NCBI RefSeq assembly: GCF_000143535.2
Contig: NC_037321.1
Coordinates: 2,170,001-2,234,000, forward strand
Origin: Botrytis cinerea B05.10
Taxonomy: Eukaryota > Ascomycota > Leotiomycetes > Helotiales > Sclerotiniaceae
Direction: 5' to 3'
Length of the DNA: 64,000 bases
Made by a program: the position numbers and the translations under genes. Shown here one piece after another: positions 1 through 12,223 of this stretch (position 1 is the first letter of the stretch; the number at the start of each line of letters is the position of its first letter). The notes under the pieces are model-generated. The model worked only from the letters and a program-made list of their open reading frames with translations, did not search any database and was not told the DNA's origin.

Positions 1-1359
1 GTCACTAACGAACTAACAACTTCTCATTAGCGAAAACGCCATGAACCAACCGGCAGTCTAGGGGATAATACAACGGTTCGGCCTTAAGCCTCGGATAATC
101 ACTATTCCACCCCGCCAGCCAAGATAAATAGTATCGCGTATTGTTGCTCCGCTCCTACTCTAACCCTATCATGAAGAGTCTCTAAAAGTCTTGCTCAGCA
201 AGTCCACTCTCTATACATCCCTTTCTTATTCTCTCCTACCGATAACTAAAATAGTATACTCCCCTCCTCCTACATCTTAACTCCGACATCGTTATACGTC
301 GCTCTGCATAATAACCGATGAAAACAAGCGATTGCAACCTTGAAATCCATAACTTATCGTGGCTTTTTTTTCTTGGTTCCGTAGATCGCTAGGCGCAATT
401 GACGAATCCGGATGATGCGATGTCGTACTCTCGAGCTCGGGGGTATGATTTAGTATAGCTTTCCCCGTGGGAAGGTTAGTGGACGGGTTTTATGGCTTCG
501 GAGATGGGAAGGTTAGTGTACGGTTTTCGTGGCTTCGGAGGGACAATGCTGTACTATCCTGTCTTTGTACCAAGAATCAACCGTCGTCGATCAATCAATC
601 AATCAATCAACCAATCTATACATCCGAAAATCACACCACCACCTTCCCACTACCCCTTACTTCCACTTCCAATTTCTAGCTTCAAAAGTTCAAAGTGACA
701 AGTCTCCGCACGTTATCCATCCCCAAGCCATAAAAACCACACCCGCTTCGGGGAAAAAGGGAGCGGTCGAAATTGAGCACCGTGCACACCACCAAAATAA
801 TACGTATTTTTTGAATACCCACTGACAATTCCGGCCGCTCTTTTCGTCCCCGACGAGGACACTCTCACAATCACAATCACATCAAGAATCACAAATCACA
901 TGATCAAAATATAAAAATTTCAAAAAGAGTTCGTGATGATATCATAACACATAAGTTTCCCTTCCCCATCCCAGCATGTCCGAAAAGACGAAAACAAAAA
1001 AAAGATCGGCTCGATTAAAGTCCGATGTATCCTATCCCATCCCATCCCATCCCATCCATCCTATTCATTTGATACTCAAGTAATCAGCCCTTGATACTTC
1101 CATATCCATGTAGGTAACCATTCCATGCATCCATCCGTACATTCCCATTTTTCCCTCGACCTCGGTCTTTATTAAGGCCCTTGCTGTCTGGCTACCTTCT
1201 ATCCAGGCACAACCGACCAACGCTATACACGTATCCCAAACCAAAAGACAAAAGAAAGATAATCATTCGAGAGATGATTGATAATGAATTTTTCTCCTCC
1301 AAAGCGTGAAGTTCTCCTCCGACCCAACCCTGCCCAGACATAAAAAAAAATCCCGTAAC
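1..1359. other. Intergenic region, no supported gene
   Basis: No ORF here has convincing protein character; short frames around 467-825 overlap each other and are low complexity. The stretch holds an imperfect tandem duplication of about 37 bases at 469-542, a TCAA-type microsatellite near 588-612, and a CATCC microsatellite near 1034-1060. The last part is presumably the 3' flank of the minus-strand gene ending at 1360. Confidence 0.6.
469..542. repeat. Imperfect tandem duplication (~37-bp unit, 2 copies)
   Basis: Two adjacent copies begin with GGGAAGGTTAGTG and end with GGCTTCGGAG. They differ by a few substitutions. It lies in non-coding DNA and produces overlapping short ORFs with similar peptides. 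Confidence 0.75.
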
Positions 1360-2011
1360 CTAATAAATCCACTCCCCCAATTCCCCCTCCCACACCTTGC
1401 CCCTCCTCCTCTCCTTCCTGCTTTCCAAATCCAAATCCGCATCTCCCCTCTCCTCAATCTCTACCCCAAACGTCTCGGTCTTCTCAATCTCCAACGACCC
1501 TATCGAAATCATGGACGATAGACTATTACACCTCGTCTGCGCACCTGTCATTCCAATTCCACTTCCGCGGAGTCCGAGGCCCGCGATACGATTACGTGAG
1601 TCGATGGAATTGCGGGAGTCTTCGAGGATGGTGTGGTTGGAAGAGGAGAGGGAGAATGCGGCGGCGGTGGAGAGGCCTGATGTGGAGAGTCCCGATGTGG
1701 ATCCTTTGCGCGAGGTGGGATACGAGGAGTGCGAGCAGTGGGAAGAGGTGATTGAGGTTATGGTTGAGGAGGAATGGATGCGGGGTTTGGAGTCGAATGT
1801 AGGTGAGGGATGGGGAGAGTTGAGAGAGGTGCTGGGTAGGCTTGTGGAGCGTGAGGTAGAGCGTGAAGTGGATGGGGACTTGAGCTTACTAAAGAGTGGA
1901 GTGTTAGTATATGATATGAGGAAAGATGTAGTATAGGAGAACTTACAAGAGTTTTTTGATTTTTTGTATATTCGACGTTGATGACGATGATGTTGATGAG
2001 GAGGAAGACAT
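1360..2011 (-). CDS. Ser/Thr-rich hypothetical protein (197 aa, 2 exons)
   Basis: Function is not recognised. The model uses exon 1 at 2011-1947 and exon 2 at 1888-1360, with a clear intron (GTAAGT donor, ACTAAC branch site, TTTAG acceptor). Splicing joins an N-terminus starting MSSSSSTSSSS to a long Ser/Thr-rich, probably disordered region, then a more ordered tail containing GLGLRGSGIGMTGAQ and SSMISIGSLEIEKTETFG, and a basic/acidic C-terminus ending GEWIY. The ATG at 2011 was chosen because it is the only nearby start that keeps frame across this intron; an unspliced reading from 2067 runs through the intron in the wrong phase. A 179-aa frame on the plus strand (1397-1936) is taken to be its antisense shadow. 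It could be a small regulatory or phosphorylated protein, but nothing in the sequence shows that. Confidence 0.6.
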
Positions 2012-5000
2012 ATTGGTTGTATACGGTGATGCAATGTGATTTCAGAATGAAGAGATTCAGTGTTCAACTTGTGCGTATTGGAAATGATATGATTTCAAGA
2101 CTTTCTTTTTCTCCAAGAATATATAGACAGATATAAGAACTTAAATGATCTTCCCATGATTCTAGGAAATTCATGGCCTATAAGTAAAAAAAGAAATACT
2201 ACATTTGCATCCTCCAAGCTTCAGGCACGGAAACTCTATTCAATACTTACTTTGCCATAACTGTACGAATTTCATGTGTCACTCACTTGGCCAAGGACTA
2301 AGAGATCGCAAGCTCCAGGTATCAAGGAATTATCTATTCACACACTAACATTTAATTTCATGGCGCTTGCTTCGGAGTCTGCGAGCCCATGATCGGGCCA
2401 CAGTTGGATGATCTCGAATTCCAGTACGTATGAAAGTCATCCGTTAATTGATGCGTTCGCTAAGCATAGTACGTGAAAACTATAAAATATTTAGTCTATG
2501 AGCTTGGCCTTGTGTGGAGCTTGTGCATCTAAAAGGTTTTCAAGCAAGCCGGGCGTTTGTAAACTAGACGATTTTCTAAGGTTGATGGTCCACTAAGCAG
2601 AATGTATGCTTAGAGCGTAGAATGGTCGGGGTGCAGAAACATTGGGGTTTAGGTTGATTGGAAGTCTGCATCTCGGTTACAAGACGATTGGAGTAAAAAA
2701 AAACCTTACTAATGCAAACCTTAAAGAAAGTTCACGCACAGACGCAGGTACAAGCATTGGCCAGCTGCAAATGGCTGCAGCTTCCAGATTTGGTAGATGA
2801 ACCTGTTGATCATTGTATGACTACTGTACATTGAGACAATGATAGGCTGGAGTATGCGACAGAAATTCCATAGCTAGCTCACGCGGTAATGGCGGATGGC
2901 GTGGCTCGTGACATAATATGTACAATCGAAGCTTGGAAGGTTCACATTTTGTCCTTAGCTCTAGACACAAAATATACCTGGAGCTGTATCGATACTAGTG
3001 GCTTGTTATGCAACGGTTATCGTACGATATTGCAGAGTGGATTCACTTGCGCATGGGATAGAGTTTATGTATACGATACGCATATACAGTCCTTCAAACT
3101 TTGGGCGTCGAAGTCAAGAATTAATGGAGAAAGATACGATGAACAATGCATAGAAGACTGAGATTACACTACTGCAACGACGATCGATCTGCATCTGTAG
3201 ATTAAATCAAAGACATTACGATGTACAAGGAGAGTAACGGTTTGCATAGTAATAGTATGCCGTTTAGTTGATCAAGTCTAAAGCTGTAGGACTTCCTATT
3301 GGACCATGTACGAGATTGTTTGTGAGTGGAGGATTTGATCCAGGATACCACTTATAGATGAAGGTCGAAGAGCGAAGAGCGAAGAGCGAGATAAATGAAA
3401 GCTAATACAAATTCGCAGTAGTGTTCGTTTTTGACAAGCTTTTCATAATATATTATACCATTCGTTTGACTAAACATGTATAGTGCAAGGTGATTTTGTA
3501 CGAACAGATCTTCTACATGATATCCTTAATGGGTTTCTCTCAGGCTGCTAGTTTTGAGATGAACATTATGAAAGGATGAGCAACGGGTGGCGCATTTTAA
3601 ACAACTTTTGACATGTAGGCCATGTGATTTTTTAAGAACCATCTACTAAAATGATGTGTAGTGTAAGGCTGAATCATCTGCACTGCGGTACCTGAGGCTT
3701 GAGTTCAACGTTGGAGTTATGTTATGTTTTTATGTTTTCTTTTTATGTTTTCTTTTTGTGAAGAATGTGAAGATTGTGCATTGAGTGGAGCAATACGATA
3801 TCAGAAGTTTGGCAGATGAGTATCTACCGTTCTACAACTCGAACTAACGGGAATGAAATGGGGATAACAGATGAACCAGAGGATTGAAGAGATTGCAAGG
3901 TACTTCCTCACTCTCCTTGCAACATTCACACACGTGCAATGTTATAGATTAAATTCATTCCCGATAATTATCCTGATAATGAAAATCTTGACTATCACAA
4001 TCGATAACTCGAATAATAATCCGAATAAAAATTATCTTCTAGTGAGTAAATTGCATATTCACATAATGTTTTCATAGTGAGACGGCTCAAGGACGGATCT
4101 GAGTGCCGACCCCCTAGATCTTTCATGATATGTATCCGCATTCGAGACGGCATTGAACTATCAAGCTTATGATAATCCGGTATATGATAGGCAACATAAA
4201 GTCTCACACTAGTACCTTTTGTTCTTAGTGCTGAACATCAGTGATCTAGGTCGATCTAATGAGTGCCATGAAGCTTGGGTACTTGGAGTGTTTGTGGAGT
4301 CATAAATGCACATCTATTCACGAATCATGATTAATTAGTTTTGATAGCCCTATACTCATAGACATCAAGCTCATATCATCACCATGTTTCGAATTTTGTC
4401 CGTTGATTGTAGACTACTTCGAATAAGGTGGCATTGACATCTTCAGATGATCATCTTCAAAACTCTAGCCAACGGGAATAAAGAGACAGTCAATGAAATG
4501 GACGAACAGAAACTATTTTCGTGCACTTCAGATGGAGTGGATACCATTCAAAGTGTAAAAATTTGACATCATACCAAGATTATTATTCGAAATCTAGGAG
4601 TACTCTTTAGGTAAACAGTCAAAACCTAAGAAATCAGGAGTGAAAGCTGTCGGACAAGACCGAGAGCTAATGCGAACTAAATTTGGGAACGTACGATCTG
4701 CTGTCAACTCGGTCTTTAGTATTTGACAGATGAAGAATCTCATCGGAGATCTTTTTGTATCTCGATTTGGGACATCTTCATTGGGCTGGAGGGATTCATT
4801 CGGGGTACATAGCACAAAGCCAAGGGGCCATTTCCCGCCGAGATATTGTTCTCTTGTGTGAATATTCTCGTCCAAGACGATCTATCAATGTGTAGCTATG
4901 GTACGCACAGCCGATACATCCGGCGCGGCAACCGAAAGAATTGGGCTGGAATTGGTGAGAGAACGATGTATGATCGACTCTCCTTATCTCTATCATGTGA

Positions 5001-7542
5001 GAATGGTATGACGAAGGAGTAGTCTCAATCTGAACACATGGTCTTTGAGATCTGGGGCACTTGCTATGGAACGACAATGTACCGATACATTACCGGTAAT
5101 GCACCATCCTTAGTCTAGCTGTTGCTTTTTCAACAGAGCATAACGGTGAAGAAACGCCCGGATGGGCAATGCACCATGAGTACATTCGAATGCCTGAAAC
5201 ACGTGCACGGCACGAGACCGACACGAGAACCAGAAGATACTATGCATCTCGATTGATGTAAGACAAGGAGAACCCCCCTGATATGTGTGCTAGAAGTGAA
5301 ACAGACGTGCAACAAGACAAATAGTAACAGGAAGAAGACGATTATACGGAGGGTGTATCACGTGAACCATGCCAGAACCATACCACGACGGGTAATGATC
5401 AGAGTCGACAGATGGAAACTCAAAAGATGGAAAATAGAGATTGATGGGAAGAAACCTTAGGTTGGAATTTCTACGAATTGATTGAGCGCTATCAATGTAA
5501 CGTTTCGCTTTAGTAGGTGCTGATCATCAACTTGATGTTCTAGACTTGAGAGGAATGAAGAATTTTCGAGATTCGAGAAAACACATATTAGGTCGTCTAC
5601 ACGGTCCTCTGTGGGATGAAGAAGTGATATTCAAGCATGAAGGAATCTTACGATGAATGTGACTCAAGTCAATCTATCTTCCAGCAGTGCAACACACCAC
5701 TTCTTCGATTGTGAGATATGATTGTGGCGATACGAAACACCCAAGTCAGATTTCTTACATCATATCCGCGTCTCTAACTCTAGAAACATAATATTGCGTA
5801 CTCCCACCTCAAACTTTGATCGACTACCTATTTCGAGAGGGCCAACATGAACGGCGTAGTCGATATGCAAGCGCAGGCATGAATTCGTCATCTTCACGCT
5901 CATTCAGACATGGACGCTTTGCATGCGATACATCGTGTGCCGTGATGTGTGAGGGGTTGAGACGGGATGACGGAAGATTTTGACGGGAGAGCTGATAAAC
6001 AAATAGTTTTCAAACACGCGTGTCATTTGTTTCAGGGAAAAGAGATGAGATGAAGACATTCTGACGATTTGATGTTGTCGTCGTGTTTGAAGTTTTCGGA
6101 CTAAGCAGCTAGGGACAAGAGATGGTCAAAGACAAGACAAGAGTTCCACCACTTTCCCAATTTCACGTGTGCGTACCCGAGCAGCAGAGTGGGCTGTGGG
6201 CTTGGTGTTGTTATCAAAACATGGTGAAGACAACTCACCTTGACGTTGCTATTTTTAGGAATCGACGCAATGGAACTGACACAGATGAAAAGGATAATAC
6301 ATAATACATAATACATAATACATATAGATATATAATAAGGGGAGTGAATAAATCAATAACCAAATAAACAAACAAACGGATAATTATCAATTTATCCATT
6401 TTCCGTAACAATATCCGATATCTAACGAATGGATACCCGACATGCTCGGATCAATGAAAAGGGGAAGGCCGTTTGCTGTGGAAAGGTCTAGACGTACACC
6501 CCGTCGATGGACGAATAGACGAGGAGATGAATATGTGAATATATAGATCCATGGCAACACAATCAAAGATATATTATTCCATCTTCCGTACCAATCACGT
6601 CGGAGGAAATGTGTGTGTATATCTATCTGCTCTTTACACGGTACCCTTTACTCTTCTTGACTTTGTACACATCCTTACCTCGACATCTTCAATTTCTTTC
6701 TCTTCATGCCATCTCCCTCCCCTTGGCCATCTCCATTCTCATACCTCGCCGCCCCAAACCCGTTCAAGCCGTTTTGGTGGAGAATATCGATCTCCTAAGT
6801 AGTTTTGGCTCTAGTTCGCGTTCTCGCTCGCGTTCTCGCTCATCGATGGTTCCACTCCCATCTTAACCTTACCCCGAAGAGCTTCAACCATCAGTTTGCC
6901 TCGCTCGAACTTCCAGATTGCCATCGAGTAACATAATTCACACACCGACACCGACACCGACACCGACGCCTCTGTCTCCATCTTCGTTCGTTCGCGGAAA
7001 GACACCTTCGCACTTCCCTTTGCCACGATTGAAATCTTTCCAAAGAGGTACTTTGTGCCCATTGCGCTCGTTATTAAGGATCACCAGTGGACTTTGCTTT
7101 AATCCTTGAACGTTTAAGCTTCTGATCCGAAATATAACCCCAATCCCCATATTACGCTTTATGCCATCGCGCATCCATCCATCTTGAAGGACCAACAGAG
7201 CGATACGGCGTCTTGGCTAAAGATTGGAGACGGGGAAAAGGGAAAAGGGAAAAGGGAAAGAAGGAGGCGCTCGTTGTGCACCTTTCCATCTCACCAACAA
7301 AAGAAGAAGAAGAAGAAGAAGAAGAAACCTTCAATCGTAAATCATAAACTCGCAATCATTCCATTCTTTCATCGATAAGAAAACACTTTATCTTCAATTC
7401 AATCGCGACAACTCCGTCTGGTGCGACCATCATCGAACGGCATCTACGGACCTTCCGGACTTCAAAGCTGGGGGGAAATTCGAATTTTACCGGAGCGACT
7501 TACACTTTTTCATAATTTATTGGACAAGATAACATCAATAAT
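2012..7542. other. 5.5-kb intergenic region upstream of the TM9SF gene
   Basis: No frame in this stretch has recognisable protein features or supported introns. Short frames at 2889-3161, 3871-4207, 4594-5315 and 6101-6316 look like chance ORFs. Visible simple sequence: a GAAGAGC repeat near 3366-3388, an ATACATA repeat near 6296-6325, a CGACAC repeat near 6946-6970, AAAAGGG repeats near 7235-7260 and a GAA repeat near 7300-7327. The pyrimidine-rich 6.6-7.5 kb part is probably the promoter and 5' leader of the gene starting at 7543. Confidence 0.5.
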
Positions 7543-9962
7543 ATGGCGACCAATTCTTCCATGAGGATAGGAAGTTGGTTACTCTTCTTCCTGGCAATTT
7601 CAATCACGGATGCTTTCTATATACCAGGTAATGTCTGCCACTAGCTGCCACATCGATCCCATCCCATCCCATCCCATCCCCTTATCTGCTAGATGTTGGA
7701 CTCCGGATAGCAACCTAACTGTTCTCTCATTCATACAGGTTGGTCGATTAAAAGTTACAAAGACAACGAAGCAATCCCATTGCTAGTCAACAAGGTTTAC
7801 TCCGACAATACACAATTACAATATGCCTACTACGATCTTCCATTCGTGTGTCCTCCAACCGGTGTTCGTCATGCCGGATCTTCTCTACTCAGCGGCCAAA
7901 GTATATCATTGAATCTCGGCGAAGTCTTACGCGGAGACAGAATAACACAATCCGATATCGAATTGGTAATGGGGAAGGATCAAGAATGCAACTTCCTCTG
8001 TTCCAAAACGGTCACTCGAAGAGATCTTAAACGCGCAAAGGAATTGGTTAAGGATGGTTATGTTGTGGAATGGATTGTGGATAATTTACCTGGAGCAACG
8101 AGTTTTGTGACGGTGGATAAAAGCAAGAAATATTACGCTGCCGGATTCAAATTGGGCTACAAGGACTTTTCTCAAACCGGCAAAGCGAGATATTTCATCA
8201 ACAATCATCTTACAATCGTGCTGCGGTATCGAAAAGCTCCAGGAAAGGATGGAGAAAAAGGTGGAAAGGTTATTGTTGGATTCGAAGTTTATACCAAGAG
8301 TGTTGGAGCTGATAAGAGAGTGGAATCGGGATGTCCTGCGGATCTAAATGATGCCAATACACCATTTGAATTATATCTCGCCCCGAATCATACCGATTCT
8401 TCACCCGCCCTCGCATACCCACTTTCATCATATCATCCACCGGAGAGAGAAATAGATTTGGATGATGGAGCTACAATGGAGATTCCATACACCTACTCTG
8501 TTTATTTCCGTGAGGATGAAAAGGTCGAATGGAGGAATCGATGGGATCTATACTTCGTTAACCAAGAGGAAGGAACAAGAATTCACTGGTTGGCTATTGT
8601 CAATTCTTTGATCATCTCAGGTCTTCTTAGTGGCATTGTTGCTATGATCTTGGCCAGAACTGTTCGAGGAGATATTAAAGCATATACAAAGGATGTCTCA
8701 GGAGAAGATGGAAAATTGAAACCAAAAAGAAGATCTAGACCTGGTAGTGGAGCAAGATCACCTAAAACCGGAGAAAAAACTGGGCTTGGTTTATTGGATC
8801 AGGTTGATACTGAGAATGATGCGGACGTTTCTTCTGATGACGAGCAACTGGAAGATATTACTGGTTGGAAATTACTTCATGGAGATGTTTTCCGTCCACC
8901 TCCTTATGGATATCTTCTAGCACCTTTGGTCGGATCTGGAATGCAACTCGTTTTCATGGCCTTTGGATTACTTTCTCTAAGTAGTCTAGGTATACTGAAC
9001 CCTAGTTTCCGTGGTGGATTTATCAGTGTCGGAATTGGTCTTTTCATCTTCGCAGGAGTTTTCTCTGGTTATTTCAGCGCACGCGTCTACAAAACATTTG
9101 GAGGTCTCAATTGGCGCAAAAATACCTTGATCACAGCCATTCTCTTCCCTGGTCTTCTCTTTTCTCTAGTTTTCATCCTCAATCTATTCGTCTGGGCCCA
9201 GGCATCTAGTACCGCCCTTCCATTCGGTACCCTTATTGCTCTCGTATTCCTATGGCTTTGCATCCAACTCCCTCTTGTCTACGCTGGTTCTTACTACGGT
9301 TACACACGTTCCGGCGCATGGGAATCCCCAACAAAAACGGCTATTATCCCTCGACAAGTACCAATTCAGCCATGGTATATTCGTTCTACCTCTTCAATTC
9401 TCCTAGCTGGCCTCATCCCTTTCGCAGTAATCTTTATCGAACTTCTCTTTGTCTTCCAATCACTTTGGCAAGATAAAAGTGGATATTACTACGTATTCGG
9501 TTTTCTCTCTCTCATAACTCTTCTTCTTATCATCACCATTGCGGAAGTCACAATTGTTACTATTTACATTAAACTTTGTGCTGAAGATTACAATTGGTGG
9601 TGGCATTCTTTCCTTGTAGGAGGTGGATCAGCAGTTTGGGTTATGGCGTATTGTGTGTGGTTTTACATGAGGAGGTTACATATTGAGGGATTTGTTAGTG
9701 GAATGTTGTTTTTCAGTTACTGTGGAGTCGTAGCTGTTACTTATGGATTGGCGACGGGAACCGTAGGATTTTTGACAAGTTTTTGGTTTGTGAGAAGGGT
9801 TTATGGGTAAGTTTTTGAAACATTTCCTTTTGTTTTCCGTCTTTGGGATGTTTATCCTCTTGAAAAAAAGGGGGGGAGTGGATATATCTTTCGCTTGTGA
9901 TGGGGTTGATACATGCAAGAATATGAAGCTAATGATGTGATAGTGCGATTAAAGCAGATTAA
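7543..9962 (+). CDS. Nonaspanin / transmembrane-9 superfamily (EMP70-type) protein, 723 aa
   Basis: Family members are Golgi/endosomal multispanning proteins needed for membrane-protein sorting and adhesion. Exons: 7543-7627, 7739-9806 and 9944-9962. Exon 1 gives a hydrophobic signal peptide (WLLFFLAISITDA). It is followed by the family hallmark FYIPGWSIKSYKDNEAIPLLVNK, which is cut by the first intron (phase 1). A luminal domain of about 250 residues precedes the first C-half membrane segment and a basic/acidic cytosolic loop; eight further hydrophobic segments follow, making the usual nine. The last exon codes only the final residues AIKAD plus stop, restoring the conserved C-terminal KxD/E coat-binding Golgi-retention signal. 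Reading past the donor would end the protein at VYG without the signal. The intron has a GTAAGT donor and a CTAAT branch site. Length is normal for the family. Confidence 0.93.
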
Positions 9963-11014
9963 TAATAACAATAGCTACGAACGAATAAACGAGTGGACGT
10001 ACAAATTCTAGTTCCGATACCATTATTTCGTTTCTTGGCGTTTCGGTTTGGATGGAATGGGATGGAATAGGATTAAGGTTGGGAATAGGAATAGCAATAG
10101 GAGTTTAGTTTTATGTGAGAAGTGAGAAGTGAGGGAGGAGAGGGGGAAGTGGAAGTCGGCGCAAGATTAAGTATATGTACATTTACATATGTATGTACAA
10201 GAAATAGCGAGGAATAATTAATTAAACAAACAAAATTCTATTGATGGATTGGTGATTTGGTTGATGAGGCTGATTTTTTGGTGTCAGAGGTAGTAATAAG
10301 ATCAGGTAGTATTAGTTGTAAATGCAGCAAGAGAAAGTTCCTCTTTCTGACTTGAACTTACTTAACTATCTACCGATTGTATAGTTACAAATTCTTCACT
10401 TGATTATGCGTTTTTGTTTGAAGAATATATACGTACATACGTACGTACATACATAATACATACATAACACATGCAGCAGCAGTGTGATTTGACGTAGATT
10501 CTATTTTTTTGTGCTTGAGAAGTTAGGAGGTGGGGGAAAGGGTTGTGAGTTGTGGGTTGGGGGTTGGGGATGTCGGCACTTTATTTCTCTTATGATTGTA
10601 ATCATTTTTGCTCATTATTATCTATCTATCTATCTATCTATGGGAAGCTCACGATGTACTTGTACTTGTACTTATATAAGGACTTGCTAGCTAGCTAGCT
10701 AGCTAACACGGGTGTCTGTCCTTTGTGTGATCATATTGTATTGTATGATGGATGTCTTGATGGTTTCTTTTTCTTTTGGGGGGGGGGGGGGGGGGGGGGG
10801 GGGGTTGGTTTCGAATTCCTCTCCCTTTATTGACTGTTGGATCTGTATGTATCGTCTTTGTAAAGGCGAGGTGAGGTGAGGTGATGGGTTTCAATCCTGT
10901 TCTGTTCGATGCCTGGTTCACATCATTATCATCATCATCCTGATCATCATTAGAGAGCTTTCCCCCGCAATTGGCCAGCCAGCTTTACATATCCCACAGT
11001 CCCTTCCATCCCCT
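9963..11014. other. Intergenic region rich in microsatellites
   Basis: This is the 3' flank of the TM9SF gene and the 3' flank of the minus-strand Cys/His gene (convergent). No gene is seen. It contains an ACGTACAT-type repeat near 10430-10470, a TATC tract near 10618-10640, a TAGC tract near 10687-10705 and a 27-base G homopolymer at 10778-10804. Confidence 0.65.
10778..10804. repeat. Poly-G tract, 27 G in a row
   Basis: An uninterrupted run of 27 G (poly-C on the minus strand) in the convergent intergenic region. It could form G-quadruplexes and is a likely place for length polymorphism or assembly error. The poly-proline ORF across it on the minus strand is an artefact. Confidence 0.9.
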
Positions 11015-11671
11015 CTACTTCCCCTTCGCATGCCCCTCGCAAAACTCCCCCTTCTCCCCCTCCTTCCCCTCCAAACACCCCTGCATCCCACAACTATGCA
11101 ATGCGCAGTACACTCTCCCGCCCACCAAATCCTTCAACTTCTCACAATCTCCCAACGCACACTCATGTAGTGCGCAAAAACGATTCGTGCTGCTGCGCTC
11201 CCGCAGACAGTTGTCGATGTGGCATTTGTGGCCGCTGCAGTATTTGGACGGCGCGAATTGGATCGAGATGCATTTGGGACGGTGGCATTTGTGCGGGGCG
11301 CAGGAGATGGAGGATTGGAAGCGCGGGGTCGTGCAGGTTTTTAGGGCGCAGGGGGAGTCTGTTGTGGGAAGGGGGGGGGGAGTGTTAGTTTTCTTACTTA
11401 CTTTGGGGTGGGGGATATGGGATGGATGGGAGGGGATGAGGAATTTTACGTACGTTTTTTGCACCACCAGGTGTTGTAGTCGAGCATTGGCTCGGGACAT
11501 TCTTGGTTGCGGCAGATGTCTGGAGATTTTTAATCTGGGTTGGGATTGGAAGATGGTGGCATAGATAGGTAGGTAGGGGGGGGTATGCATACGTTGATTG
11601 CAGAAAATGCTTTGGGGTTCCTTTGCTCCTTTGCAGCGTCTTTCGCCGCGGGGCTGCCAGTGACAGGGCAT
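11015..11671 (-). CDS. Cys/His module-repeat protein, copy A (162 aa, 3 exons)
   Basis: Function not recognised. Exons (minus): 11671-11593, 11519-11454 and 11358-11015. The spliced protein is seven consecutive modules of about 21-27 residues, each with the pattern C-x(4-8)-C-x(7-12)-C-x2-H, ending in AKGK. Examples of module ends are FCNQH, WCKKH, SCAPH, YCSGH, FCALH, YCALH and FCEGH. Each module would supply three Cys and one His, so a repeated metal-binding (zinc) fold is likely. Both introns are phase 1 and cut the last His codon of a module as C|AC, so exons 1 and 2 are one module each. It is a paralogue of the gene at 12224-13127 on the same strand. The ATG at 11671 gives MPC-x-W, matching the start of copy B, but an earlier exon is not excluded. 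An LTR-like repeat begins 40 bp upstream of this ATG. Confidence 0.72.
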   Translation of the reverse strand: MPCHWQPRGERRCKGAKEPQSIFCNQRMHTPPYLPIYATIFQSQPRLKISRHLPQPRMSRANARLQHLVVQKTYVKFLIPSHPSHIPHPKVSKKTNTPPPLPTTDSPCALKTCTTPRFQSSISCAPHKCHRPKCISIQFAPSKYCSGHKCHIDNCLRERSSTNRFCALHECALGDCEKLKDLVGGRVYCALHSCGMQGCLEGKEGEKGEFCEGHAKGK

Positions 11672-11710
11672 TCTGATTGAGGGTTGTTGTTTTGAAGTGA
11701 TGGAATGGTT

Positions 11711-11910
11711 TGTGTGGGAAGGATACTGAAGACGCGATACCCACGATTGTGTAGGTCTTGAATGTCTAATTGCGTTTTATTTAGAGATTTACATGTGTAT
11801 AGGGAATGGTAGCCCTTATATAAGGTTACTAGAAAGAGCTAGTCTCTTTCGTGCGGGTGTAGGATTATATTACAGGAGCGGTTGAATTGAAGTTATTCAC
11901 TGTATTTACA
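11711..11910. mobile_element. Solo-LTR-like repeat, copy 1 (~200 bp)
   Basis: Aligns along its length with 27889-28108: shared blocks include GTCTAATTG, CTTATA-AGG, CTAGTCTCTTTCG and TTGAATTGAAGTTATTCACT. It starts TGTGTGGG and ends TTTACA. I see no matching target duplication at this copy, so the element is old or its flanks are rearranged. It occupies the presumed promoter of Cys/His copy A, ending 39 bp before that ATG. Confidence 0.7.
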
Positions 11911-12223
11911 TACGGATGATAGTGTTGGTTCTTATGAAGGGTGGAACTGACGGGTGAGATGGTGTGATGTGAGAAAAAGTTATTTGAAGTGGAAGATGGA
12001 AATTGTTACGGCTGTGGAGCGGGACAGATTTTGAATTACTTGGAGATTAGGCGAGTGAATAGAGAGAGAAAATAATGTGTTCATTTCCTTTCAGCCTATT
12101 AGACTTGGTTGCTACTCGCTACACTCGGTCATGTCTGCGAGGACGAAGATCACAATGCTTGTATACTATTGATATTAGCTATGTTGTCATTTATTTCCGT
12201 CGATACTTGGTGAATTGGCGTAC
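11911..12223. other. Intergenic region between the two Cys/His paralogues
   Basis: About 310 bases with no ORF or repeat that I can identify, between the LTR-like repeat and the stop codon of copy B. Confidence 0.6.

Noticed and set aside
1397..1936. 179-codon plus-strand frame
   Set aside because: Lies antisense to the Ser-rich gene at 1360-2011, whose intron has clear donor, branch and acceptor sites; the plus frame has no such support.
4594..5315. Three overlapping minus-strand frames of 61-93 codons
   Set aside because: No recognisable motifs, no supporting introns, overlapping one another in different frames.
10703..10921. Minus-strand ORF with poly-proline
   Set aside because: Created by the 27-base G homopolymer.
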